Shown one piece after another: positions 22,460 through 34,143 of a stretch of DNA of 47,732 nucleotides. The stretch is taken from the NCBI GenBank assembly GCA_002081555.1, contig MZNV01003022.1:1-47732 (forward strand), read 5' to 3'. Each line of letters opens with the position of its first letter. Positions within the stretch are counted from its first letter, which is position 1. The notes under the pieces were generated by a model. It was given only the letters and a program-made list of their open reading frames with translations, made no database searches and was not told where the DNA came from. This stretch comes from Protostelium mycophagum. Taxonomy: Eukaryota; Evosea; Variosea; Protosteliida; Protosteliaceae. Made by a program: the position numbers and the translations under genes.

Positions 22460-25400
22460 TTATCCATTAGGTTCGGTGATTATATATATTGTGGGTTGGT
22501 TTTCGAATCTCTTCATATCAGGGCTTTTGATGACATATTTCTCCATCAAGTTGGAGATCTTTGCAAAACTTGGCCTCTCTTCCGGCCTTATCCTCTGGCT
22601 GGAATACATCAGCAAAAGAATGGCAGATACCGATCCCATCGTATTAAGGTATTCCAGATAAGTCTTACCATTGTAGAGCGACGCTGCGTATATCCTCTGG
22701 CCATTTCATTGACTGTGGGAGCGATGATCCCTGGGTAACGTGAAAGATGACGTTCTCTTCAGGAAATGCGCCGAAAGGTATGGCACCGGCTTCATACATC
22801 TCCCACAGCAGGATGCTGAAGGACCACACATCACATTTGCTTGAACAAGACTTGCTTTCCAAAATCTCTGGTGCCTGCAGTCATTCAGTGATGCAGACTT
22901 CTTTGAAATTGCATTGATTACTTTTGTATGAGATATATGTGTCAAAATGATTTGATCAAAACAATTTGAACGTACTGTCCATCTGGGAGAAAACTTTTGC
23001 ACTTGGTCTGCGGGAATTTTTCCAGGTTGGCGCGCCAGACCGAATCCGAAAATCTTGGCCTTAGGCTTTGTCAAATCGTACAACATGACATTTCTGGCCG
23101 ACACGTCACAATGCACGATCCCACGTTGCTCTAAGTAAGATAGTGCTGATATGACATTGATCATTCTATTTCAAATCAGATTGTCGACAGAAAATATGAT
23201 GAGATCAGCCAAAAGTGTTCGGGTGAAACAATGTCGACAAGACTCACATGCCGTCCAAAAACTGTTGATCTACGCTCTTGTTTTGTACGTAATTAAGCAG
23301 TGAACCGATCTCCATATCTTCCATTGTGATGTACGTGTCTGAATAGTCTCTGTAAACGCCCAAGTATTGTACAATCTGTGGGTGGTGCAACCGCTGTCAG
23401 AAATTAGCACCAGGAGCGTGATTTCATGAAATATCTCACTTTGTGAATGTCCCAGTCGTTGCAAAACTGTGCTTCGTTTTCTTGAGTCTTCTTCATCAGA
23501 AGCAACTGTTTCACTTTCAGTTAATGATCAGCAAACGCGTTGGGGCAAAAAGATGTGCATCCGCCGGGAATTGAACCCGGTTCGCGTGCTTGGAAGGCAC
23601 GCATCATACCATTAGACCACGGATGCTGGTTGTGTTTGCTCCGAAAGCGACTTTCTGATATACGCTTATAATGAGCAGATTGCATTACTTTTCAGCACAT
23701 TTACAAGCTGACAAAAACTCACCTTTGAACCAACGTCGGGGTGTCCAGTGTATAGCTGTCCCATTCCTAACATCTCACCAATTCTGATACTCCCCGATTT
23801 AAGGTGTTCGGTGCTGTTCAACAATTCAATCTGCGTGAATTTGGGTACCTAATGAGATCAGACAAGTTGAAAGCAAGATACATTCACCCTTCTACTTCTG
23901 ATGGAAATGATCAATGCGGCTACAGCAACAATAATTATAAATGGGACGATGACAATGATTGCGATGGACCAAATGGGGAGTAATAATGAGTTTGATGGCT
24001 GTATCCCAATACTAAAATTGGTGAGGTGGGAACACGAGCACGTCACCAGGGAAGGCGTTGACACGGTGGTGACACATCCATCAGCCTTCCACGATGAATC
24101 GATTTCGCTCCAGTATAGGCATTGTGGTCCTGTTTATTCAGTGAAATAATAAATATATTATCAGACTCACTGTCATTTGTTCTCGTAAGGGGGATCTCTA
24201 TGATTATGGGATGCGCAGAGTCGACAAAGTTGATATGTGACAGCCGGTTATTGTACAACGTAACCCCGACGACAGGAGCATAACTGTGATCACGTGAGTG
24301 GGGTCTGTATGACGTCATACTTACAGGTCTCGATTTTGAATAAATGAGAAGGGATTTGCTGAAGAATTCACTGAACTGATGGAGATGTATGAGAGAAATT
24401 TCGAGGAAAGTTCAGATATAATAGATGACGTCAGGATGACATTTGCGCCAGATGCCGTGGAGACGGACTGTCAGTTTTCAGAAATCTCCAGGAAAATTCG
24501 CCGAAAGATTACCAGGGATCCGTTAACATAAGATGTTGATATAGATAACGCAGGTGTAGTTATGCGCGTGTCGGAGGTATTTGCTCCTCTGATCAGTGCC
24601 GTGATGATGTCATTCAGAGTAGTGAAATATATAGGTGAGTATGCTGGTGTCAGGCTACCGACGAATTTGGTCGCCGAATTGCTGTCGATAGCGGAGTTAT
24701 TCGCACTTACAAATGATGCAATGTCTGCTGGAGTCAGACCCACAATTACAATTTCAATAAAAGAAGAATATAAGACTTACTCTGGGGCGTGATGCAATTT
24801 GTGAGATTCTACCAGTGTATCAGTAAAATTACAACTTTAAAGGACTCACAGAGGTATAAGGAAGACACCAGTTAAGGAGAGTGGAGCAAGGCGTATTCCG
24901 GGCAGAGTCTAAAGTGATGCAGTCCTCACTCTTACATGAGAGTGATGTGATGTGTCGATTTGATGTCATCATCATGGCCGTTGCATTCGGATACGGGGGA
25001 TGGTATGGGTTACAATTGGAGCATAAAGATATATTACGACTATAATCCGTACAGCGTATCAAGTTAACGGTGGTGGTTGTGGAGTTCTAAGATATCTCAA
25101 TGAAGTCACGTAAGATGTCACGACGACTCACCAATGTGGAATTTCCGATTTTGGTGGATACAAACATCTTCAATGATGGGTCCGTGATCTCATCCATGAT
25201 GGGTGACAGGTCAATTTTTTGGTTCCCAAACAATGGGAAATTCATACCGTGCGAGAGACCAGACAAAATGTTTAACACACTGAAATTGCAGATGTTGTCG
25301 CCAGTTATAGACTTATTAATCGTCAGTAAAGGATCAATCGAAAAGGTCAATTTTGTTGAGACGAAATCTGCTTTTCTCTCGAGATCACGCAAAGCGGATG

Positions 25401-27063
25401 GTGACCTTCACATCAGAAAAAATACCAAGCTTGATCGAATCCGCAAACCAAGAATACTCACCAAATAGTTTTGCTCAACCGTCACCTTTATGCTGGGGCT
25501 GAGATTTACAGGATATGTGACCCTCTGCCCTCCAACAGATACTGTCATCGAATCCGAAGAGCTGACAGAGACGAAGCTATTATTAAGAGGTATTATGATA
25601 TTGTTGTAGTCTGACGTCTCGATTTCCAAAGTGGAATTATTGTAGAAGACCAAGGTTGTGTTTTTGTTCGTGTAAAAATTCGTCCCAGAGATCTTCAGAA
25701 TGGAATTTGTCAATATGACACTGGTAATAGTAGGGGGCATGTAATTCACGGTGCAAGATATTTGGTATGTTTTGGTTATAGTGATCGGAAATGCACCCGT
25801 GCCAGGTCCTGGAGAAATTCAAATTTTGAATTTACGCGGGAAACTGACCAACAGTAGCTGTGATATGATCTGGGTCGACAGGGGAATAAGGGCTATCATA
25901 TGCTCCGAAATGAGCCCCCGACAGGATCGTGTCACCTGTCACATTTATGTCAGTCTGTACACCCACAATGATGTCTTACCCCCACTGGTGGGGACGGGTG
26001 AGCAAGAGTAGACCACAGGAAGACACGGGTTGTGAATCCCTGTGGAGTTTTGATAATCGGGAGGAAGAGGTGTTCCGAACATGTTTCCTTCGCTATGTAT
26101 CTCAATCGCGGAGGTGTTTCTAAACTTGGAAAAGATCGGGATGCCGGTGAGGTTGTTATGGCTGATGGAGAAATACGTGAGATTGACCCAGTTGCCAGTA
26201 TCAGGACCACATTGGGTCACCTGATTGTGTGAAATGTCTACACCTGTCAGTTTCACCATGAGCCGACACTCACCGAAATGGGTCATGGATGTGATGTTCC
26301 AGAGATCTGGTGGGATTTGGGTGAGTTTGTTCTTGGACACATCGAGAACTTGTAGCTGTTGGAGGCGGGGTATTGCGCCTGGTATGTCACTGATGTTATT
26401 GTTGCTCATGTTGAAAGATATGAGATTGCTCGGATAGAAACCAAAACCGCCCGGCACAGAGGTCAAATTGTTAAAGCTGACATCTAAAATCTGGAGTAGA
26501 GGTAGTTGTGGTAAATTTCCAGGTACACTATCCAAATGATTGAAGCTGACATCGAGGTAGGTCAGATTAGAGAGGAGTTCGATGTTACCAGGCAATACAC
26601 TCACACTGCTGTTCCTCAGGTCGAGGGTTGAGAGTGATACCAAGAATGCGATGTTTGGATTTAACGCTACCAATGGGTTGTTGCTGATGTTGAGTGTCTG
26701 GAGTCGAGTAAGATTGGCGATCGAATTGGGCAGGTTTCGGATCTTGTTGTTGGCCACAGAGAAATGGATCAAATGAAAGAGGGACCCGAAGCTTTCCGAA
26801 ATGTCCCCATTCAGATTGGTATTGTTCAGATAGATTGATTGCACAGTGTGATTGGGTCCACAAGTTATCCCCTCCCAATAGCAATAGGAGCCTGATGTGG
26901 TATTATTGATATCCCAGTTTGGTCCTGATGTCCAATCAGATCAAGACTTGTTGTGAGACTCACCTCCCAAACAATGTAAATCAAAGAGTGCTTTGTATTG
27001 GATATCTGAACTTGCAGGGTCTAAAAACAGGAAGATAAGGACAATAAGAATGTGTGGATGCAT
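22460..27063 (-). CDS. LRR-IPT-GAIN/GPS-transmembrane receptor with tyrosine-kinase-like domain
   Basis: Start ATG at 27063 gives a signal peptide (MHPHILIVLIFLFL), then a plant-type LRR cap (NWDINNTTSGSYCYWEGITC). About ten LRRs follow (LTRLQTLNISNNPL, LSNLTYLDVSFNHLDSVPG, LQQLQVLDVSKNKLTQIPP). Next is an IPT/TIG-like Ig domain (PPTITSVILTNSILKISGTN), a long Asn/Ser/Thr-rich ectodomain, and a GPS motif (VTCSCSHLTNFSIG), the autoproteolysis site (HL/T) of GAIN domains. A single TM helix (LLLPIWSIAIIVIVPFIIIV) ends in RSRR. The kinase domain has a weak Gly loop (LGMGQLYTG), HCDVSARN in place of HRDLAARN, IFGFGLAR in place of DFG, then RWTAPEIL, KCDVWSFSILLWEM and RPEERPSF. The lost DFG Asp argues for a pseudokinase or very atypical kinase. 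A tRNA-Gly lies in the intron between the Gly loop and the beta3 exon. Confidence 0.85.
23557..23626 (-). tRNA. tRNA-Gly (anticodon UCC), inside an intron of the receptor gene
   Basis: A full 70-nt cloverleaf: acceptor stem GCATCCG/CGGATGC, A-box TGGTCTAATGG, anticodon stem CGTGC/GCACG with loop CTTCCAA (TCC at 34-36), and B-box GGTTCAATTCC. A T-run follows at 6 nt (CTTTTTG). It is on the same strand as the host gene, within the intron at about 23520-23722, and is identical base for base to the copy at 30141-30210. Confidence 0.95.
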
Positions 27064-27384
27064 CTAGAGCATGACAATTGAACGACGGCTGCTTTTGTTG
27101 TCTGGAACTGCCAAAGGCGGCAGAAACCAAGACAAGAGCGGGGCACGGAGAAATGTTGTTCCGGGTCAAATGTAGAAGTCCTTGCAAAACAATTGCACCG
27201 ACGAAAATGTTGAGATAACGAGCACTCTCGACTAAGTAGAAGTAGGGGACTACCTTCTTTGCGTAGTTTTGCGAAACAAAGCTCCTTGCTCGATTTGAAG
27301 CTTTTTTTAATTGCTGTCTTCGTTTGCGTAAAATGCGAATCGCGCATTTTAGGCTTCTACCTCGATCATCTCGAACCATAAAAG
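27064..27384. promoter_or_regulatory. Shared divergent promoter region with a 9-bp inverted repeat
   Basis: 321 bp separate the starts of the receptor gene (-) and the SPOT1-like gene (+), so both must be driven from here. At 27329-27351 a perfect inverted repeat TAAAATGCG/CGCATTTTA with a 5-nt centre could be a regulator site or a hairpin. No obvious TATA box. Open frames crossing the region show no recognisable protein. Confidence 0.5.
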
Positions 27385-30300
27385 ATGATCAAAGCAGCAA
27401 GTCTACTCTTGTGCACTATCAGTCTTATCGCAGCCTCTTCTAAAGATATCTTGAGAGATGAGATCCTGAGGGGATCAATAGTGGATCCCTTTTTATCATT
27501 GACAGAATCACAATTGGCCTCGGAATGGTCTCAAAATGTTGGGGATAGACTCGTTGCAAAAGTAGATCACTTATTACAGACCTTTGAGGAGGGCATTTAT
27601 GTTGAAGTATGTGTGTCGCATTGTGTGGCTGGCTGATGCCTACAGATTTGTCTGGTGGGATTTCCAAGTAAACAAACCACAGACAATAGAACTTTTATAG
27701 ATAGGGCACAGCTGTCCAAACTCCTGCAAGAGGTCACTCTGGATGGCTCAGTCACAGCACTTCATCCTCTAAATCAGTCCAGACACGAGATCTTTGTGAA
27801 GAGAAAATACTATTTCCAAGTAATGTTTCCTTCACTTACAACATGACGTCATTAAAAGAATATCAAGGTTGTCGAGGCAGAATCAAAATTATCGGAGAGA
27901 TTAGGCGAAGTCATAGACAAAACCATGTCCAAAACAGATCATTCCGTTCCATATCAAGAAGTAAGCCACATGCATTTTCAAAGATCATCAAAATAAACAA
28001 GCCTTATAGAATGTCCAGATTTTAATTGTGAATTTATAGGTGGACAAACTGATCAAGGCGGATTATACCAAGAGTCCAGACCACTCAATAAGGGTGTACA
28101 TCTTATCTCCACAAGTCAAGTCCCAAGAACAATATCGTTACGTGCAGGAGAATTCAGTCAAATCATGTGGCACATCTATGGGAATAGGACTCGGCACAAA
28201 CAGGTGATTGAATGTTATTTAAAAATATTGTCCTCTTTGCATTGCATCGTCTGATCACTTGATTGTATATATGAAAAATGTTTTTTTGTGGTTGACTTAT
28301 AAATAGATATATTTGGGTGGATACTAAATCTACAATGGGATATTATGGGGCGAAAGATGTTGGTGACGGTAACGTCAACCCATCTACAATCCCTTCCTCT
28401 CGCGTAAAACCACGTAACGCTTTGGAATCTGTACGTAATTTCTATTTATAGAATATTGTAGAATATACTCAATAAAACAGAGCGAAGTGATGGTCTCCAT
28501 CGTCTCATTTCTGCGAAAAACCTGCGAATATGTGGTCAGCCCTTCCTTGTCATTTTACCCCCTCCCGTTTCACAAAAATTTGAGATTTCATCTCATCAAA
28601 ATGAGTGACAGGATCTTCGGTGGCGGGAAATTCGATTGGGATCTGATCCAGAAGAGGGTGAGTTGTAGATGTGACCTTCTCAAATATCTGAGAAATATCA
28701 GGTGGATGTATTGGAGATTATGCCCGGTCAGAACATCTCTTTTTCTGAATCTTCCTTCACTTTTCAAGATTGTAAAAAGTGCGATATCATATTCAGACAA
28801 TCCATCAAGGTGACGTCACTCAAAATCGAAGCAAAACTGTACGATCAAAACGATCCTCTGAATAGATTCGGAATGTAACTCGAGATATACACTGATCTCG
28901 CACAGAAGCAGAGGACGTTTGATAAGACGTCTTATTATTTGGATTCGAATATCCTTAGAAAATGGCTCACACATTTTAAGAAGGATTTCTACGGGCAGAA
29001 TGACGATGAACAGGTGTTGTATTTTATTCTTGGTGGCATAACGATGAAATATATTTGTGGCATAGATTCACGTTTAGAGAATATTTTGTTGTCTTGTCAC
29101 AGTGCAACGTCTTCATTATTTCAAAACCATAATTGAATTTTTTCAGACGTTAACAATACCCATATTATTAATCGAGCTTCCAAACACACACCAGTACCTA
29201 CTTTTAGATAAGACAAAACAGGTGATGTCGTAGTGTGCATTTTCAAAGAGAACTGAACGTTGTAGACCGTCAGTTTTCGTGACATGATCGTGGCGTTTCA
29301 GTCTCAATCTCACGATGTGCCTGTTGACTACAGGTGGTCATCCTCCACATTTTGTGAAAACTAAGTGAAATTTCAGTTGTGATGGTAAAGAGGTCCACGT
29401 TGATTCCAGGGATGCAACAAGAGGAGTCTTATATTCTATTTTGGATACGGCTTTTGGCATCTCTCCTGCGTATGCTTTTCCATTTTTCCTGGAAAATCCC
29501 GTAAGAAATGGTGCTGATTGTTACAGACATATAAGATGGAGCGTGTATCACCAGTCTGAGATGGTGAATTATTTATGGTCTGTTGGACATTCTCCTGCCG
29601 CGATATTCTCCAATTCAAATGAAATATCATTCGCTGTCTCGGACAACAGCGCAAGACACAGTCTATACAGTCATTTAGATCAGACACTTCAAGAATTGAA
29701 CTACGTGTTGCGGCATTTCAAGGTGAGAAGGCTCAGATTTTTGGGACGTTGTAGAAGGACTGATTTTGGGATGAAATTGAGTGATGCAGAATCATGGCCG
29801 GGAACTGTCTGAAATTCTGACGACGAACGAAGATATCTTTTTCACACGAAGATGGAATGTGCTGCAGTACAAGGTTCTGGACTGGCGGTCACGAAATATT
29901 GACGGGTGCAGATCGACGAAGCAAGAAATCACCTGAGCCATTTTGAGTACGGCCCAGCTTTTGAATTTATTCGGTCGTTGAGACACGACACAAAAGCACT
30001 CCACGAGATGGTACATGTTGCTGGAGATAGATTACAGTTGGTCTTTTCATGCAGAAATCAGGTAATGACTTTGACAAAGTATGCAATGGCCGACCGCTTT
30101 GTATGGTTTGATCAACACAAACCTTCGACGATCACAACCAGCATCCGTGGTCTAATGGTATGATGCGTGCCTTCCAAGCACGCGAACCGGGTTCAATTCC
30201 CGGCGGATGCACGTCCTTTTTGCCCACAATTTTTACTAAACTGTTGCTGATGTCGACACAGGAAGCCAGCCCTCTCAGCGTCGCGTTCGACATTTACACG

Positions 30301-30396
30301 AAGACCATCGTGATCGCATCACCATTTGTTTTGCTCCTCTGGGTTCTCATACAGAAATCCAAGAAGACTTTTGAAGTACAGAAGGCAAAAAGGTAA
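27385..30396 (+). CDS. SPOT1-like (Arabidopsis At5g58100 type) type I membrane protein
   Basis: Start ATG at 27385 opens with a signal peptide (MIKAASLLLCTISLIAASS). Later blocks: DPFLSLTESQLASEWSQNVG, a VDHLLQTFEEG helix, RVYILSPQVKSQEQYRY then NSVKSCGTSMGIGLGTN, RYIWVDTKSTMGYYGAKDVG, and NYLWSVGHSPAAIFSNSNEI. The CGTS..W, YIWVDxxxG..YG and WSVGxxP blocks recall the plant At5g58100/SPOT1 proteins (pollen wall, secretory pathway), as I remember them. A C-terminal TM helix (KTIVIASPFVLLLWVLIQ) ends in a Lys-rich tail, so the bulk is lumenal or extracellular. The molecular role is unknown. The intron before the TM exon holds a tRNA-Gly. Some internal exons near 28500-28900 are uncertain. Confidence 0.6.
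30141..30210 (+). tRNA. tRNA-Gly (anticodon UCC), inside an intron of the SPOT1-like gene
   Basis: Identical to the copy at 23557-23626: same acceptor stem, A-box, CTTCCAA anticodon loop and B-box. The T-run is ACGTCCTTTTTG. It is on the host-gene strand, in the intron between the exon ending FSCRNQ (donor about 30061) and the exon starting EASPLSV (acceptor GTCGACACAG, about 30261). The flanks resemble those of the other copy (CACAACCA before; TTTTTGCCC after). Confidence 0.95.
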
Positions 30397-30477
30397 TGAG
30401 AACATGTAAGAGAAAACCTAAAACCCTGTAGATCATAATGAAAAGGACGATAACATTTATCTCAACATATTTGTGGC

Positions 30478-33400
30478 CTACAATCCAAGAATCTTGATAA
30501 ATTTGTCGACCTTGTTCTCGAGCCATTCTTTGTGAATCAAATTATTCAACCAGTCCTCAGGAAGCTGTATATGTATCAGTTTTTACGGTTCATTGTAGAT
30601 GACATACCTGATTATAACCTATCCGAGCTCCAATCAGAGCACCAGCAGAACATCCGTTCCTGATAAATAATTAATCTCAAGTTTAAGAGGAGAAATACTC
30701 ACGAATCAGAATCACCACCCTCCATGATGACCCTACATCATTATCAGCATCCTCTCATGAGGAATCGACTTACTTGGTGATGATCTCTTTGAATGACAAA
30801 TTGTCTCTGGCTTGCTCGTAAAAACAAGCGAATGCGGCACCTAAAGTCTTGTAGGTGTACCTGTTATCGTGAATAACATCTTTCTGAGGGTATTTACCCT
30901 CTAGAGTTCTCCTCTTCCAATCTCAATCTCCTGAAGTTCTTGCAGTTGATAGCATCCTCCAACTCCGCCACATCCCCTTCTTGTATTGAAGACCTGGCCA
31001 GTCTGAGAGACTGCTGGATGATGTAATTGATCGGTGCAGTGTGCTTCACAGTCTTTGCTCCGGTGTACGGGAGTAAATCCTCTCCTATTGCTTTTTAATT
31101 TTGATTCAACTGACAAAGAGGTCACCTCTCATCAAGAGAGCGATGGCAGAGGTGAGCGCGATACAAGAGGCGACGCATCTCTCATCGGGATGAGTGGTCT
31201 TGCATATCATCTTGGTGTGGTTGCACACCTTCTCCATATTGTAGAAGAAGGGTATTCCAAGAATAGCAGTTCTCTGAGTAAGGATCAGATAGATGATCAC
31301 AAGGAAAATATTACCATGAGGGCACCATTGTTTGCGACGGCGTGATCACCTTCACCCTTCAATGCGGCCTCAGCCACACCTTGGGGTGATTCCACAAACT
31401 TGGGATGTGTGATTATGGTAAACAAATTGTGTCCGACTCCTTGTCCGACTGAATCACCTTGATGATGTCATTTTCATGCTTCAATCATCTCGATCCTCAC
31501 CGAGCTCATCTCTAAAGCCAGTCTTGGCCCACTTTTGAAGACCAGCAGCGAACTGGTGTTGTGATATGAGGGGGCTGTTGCTCTTGTTGATGATGTCTTC
31601 TTCGTCTTCATTGTTGTTCAATATACAGTCCATGATCACAATCAATTGGTCAGTATCATCGGTCCAATCTCCAGGGGTGAATCTGTGCATCATGTCATCT
31701 CATGTTCATATTAATGGGACTCGATTACTCACGCAGAACGGTGACGATCTCTGATAAAAGTGTTGTAGTGGAGATATTGATCTTGGTAATGGAATTGTGC
31801 CTCCACTTTACTCAAGAATTCTGTTGCTGCATATTGTCAAACACACCGATCATTGGTCAAGATCAAAACATTTATTTTGATAGAGATCTTTTCATGTCTA
31901 TATAGAATGAGAAATACATTACTGACCTAGTCCAATAGCATCACCCAAAGCAGCACCGAAAATACAACCCTTGATTCTATCCCTCATCTCCTCGGTCGAC
32001 AACCTTCATCTTTCAGCGAAATTTCGGAGGGATCTTGTGAAATTCACCTGGTGATAAATGGAATTCTCACGGAATTCTCGTAACGTTGAGGGGCTAAATC
32101 CCTCTCTACAAAGTCATCATAGTCGAGGACCAATTTTTTGAAACTAAAGTCGCCCGAGGGTCTGCGCCTCGTCAGTTTTCCGTGAATTATCATCGAAAAT
32201 TCACCTTGAGTGGGCGGAAGAACTGGAGCTATATACATAAGAAGAAGGTGAAGAGCTCATGAATGAGCTTGGTTCTTCTTTACTTGTTGTTCTGGATATC
32301 GGTTTGTGTAGAAATCTTCCAGGGTCGCTGGATGTCAATGACGCCTGAGATTGGTCAATGACGTCTTACTCGTGGTACAAAACTCACGGTGTCTTCGACC
32401 ATCTTGTTGTGGATATTGCCAGAGTTGACATCGAGTACCAAAATATCGAGTCTTTGTAAGAATCAGTAGATGAAGGTGAACAGTAAAAACGATGATGTCA
32501 CCTCTCCTTGAGTCTGAGGGTATTTTCACTTTCTGTTGCGGTTCTGATTGTGACAAGTGGGTTGTGTGCCATGTTTAATCTCTTCAATGAGGGGAAAGCG
32601 TCCAAGCTGGCAAACTACAAACAGTCATGATCTGATCTCAAAATCTCGAAAGACTCACAATAGTGGGGACTTTACTCAGTTTGTTGTGGCTGATGTCTAA
32701 TTTCACGAGAGCCTTCATCTTGATGATCTCATCGATGAGGTTCTTCACTTGGTCATCATCATCGACAACATCTCCATCGTCTATACCGGTCCTGGCCATG
32801 TACAACTCACGAAGACTACCTGATACTCCTACTCCAAAACCGTCCTGAATTTTCTCAGAATCTTCTTTCTCATCTCGTAAATTTTACGAAATTTCGACGA
32901 AAATTCGTACCGGAAAAGTGGTGATGTTGTTGTTGTTTAAGTTGAGAACCTTCAAGCTCCTTAAATTGACGAATTCCTGTGGTAATTCGGTGATGTAGTT
33001 ATTGGCCAAGTCTAAACGTTGTAGACTGCTCAAGTTTCCAATCTCCTTGGCGATCTCCACGATATTACAGTTGAAGAAATCGACCACGGTCAACTTGGTG
33101 CATTTTCCAAGAGAAGACACCACGTCTTTCATGATGGTGTTACTGCAATATAACTCCTCCAAATTACTGTGATATGTCAACACTGGGAAGAATATGAAAT
33201 GTAGACAGTGGGTCGTCGACAAAATTTGGGCAGACTCACGTCAAGAGGTCCATGTTTTCGGGAAGACCGTTTGAAAGAGGATTGTTACTGATGTTTAGTA
33301 CTCTTAAGTTGGGACAGTTGGCACAAAATTCCTCAGGAATGGAGTTTATCCTGAAATAATCAGTATTTATAAAGTCCTCATCTAAAATATATTGACAATC

Positions 33401-33995
33401 TGTGCACAAAAATCAAAATTGTCTTCGTCTTTTGACTTTTGGAGTGTGACGAATTCCTCTAAAAGAAGTTGACCCACTTGTTGTATCTGAGGGTCAAAGA
33501 GGTGAGGTTCCTGCTCATGATGAACAAGTTGGGTGACAACTCCAGGATGTCGTTCAGATCCAGTTTGAGATCAGTCCAAGCGTTCGTGTTGATGTTGTGT
33601 TGCTTGGCGACCTGATCATGTTCAGAAAGACATTCTCAGTGTAGTTTTCAAAAGGAAGAGCTGGAGGTCTGACATCTCCTTCAAAAATGCCTTGAAAAAT
33701 TGTATAAAAAAGAACAGAGATATCACCCCCTCTATGATGGACAAGATGTTTGGCAGTTGGAAGTAAGACAAGTTGATCAGTCCCTGCTCACTGCGGTTCA
33801 TTTTTCTGAGATGGTGGGTGAGGCGTTCCACTCGCTTTTGCTTCTTCTCGGCCTTACGGCCCTCTGCAGCCTTGTCATTGGAAATCTGAGTGGATCAGCA
33901 CAGATAATAACGATCATCTTCAGAAGAGAAGAACCAAGAAAGTGGCCAGATTATTACGTCCACATCTCAACATATTTTGGAGTGTGCCAGCTCAT
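30478..33995 (-). CDS. Leucine-rich-repeat / ADP-ribosylglycohydrolase fusion protein
   Basis: Start ATG at 33995 (MSWHTPKY) leads to a Lys/Arg coiled segment (KAAEGRKAEKKQKRVERL), then canonical LRRs: SNLEELYC, CTKLTVVDFFNC, LSSLQRLDLANNYITELPQ, LRSLKVLNLNNNNITTFP, ALVKLDISHNKLSKVP and FPSLKRLNMAHNPL. A Ser-rich linker (SSFMSSSPSSYVYSSSSS) joins to the enzyme part: MRDRIKGCIFGAALGDAIGL (the family's N-terminal signature), GDWTDDTDQLIVIMD with the metal-binding TDDT, and GGDSDSRNGCSAGALIGA with the second metal motif. Key residues are intact, so removal of ADP-ribose from a protein or small substrate is plausible. Phases agree at every junction checked between LRR and enzyme, which supports one gene. 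The LRRs may select the substrate. Cytosolic: no signal peptide. Confidence 0.8.
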
Positions 33996-34143
33996 TTTCG
34001 TAACAAATGATCGGCTCCAAAGGCCCGTGTATGATCAGAAGATCTTCTTGAGAAATCGTGTATGGTGAGGATCTATAGAAGGCAGAGTCGAAGAGCTCAC
34101 CTGGTTACCCATGCAAAAATTGGTTGTTTTGTTTCTGAGGCAA

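Noticed and set aside
24538-24792. Plus-strand frame opposite the receptor ectodomain
   Set aside because: The minus strand gives a continuous Ser/Thr/Asn-rich ectodomain leading in phase to the GPS motif.
27021-27379. Minus-strand open frames across the receptor/SPOT1-like promoter region
   Set aside because: No recognisable domain, Cys/Arg/Ser-rich chance composition, and they occupy the only space available for two divergent promoters.
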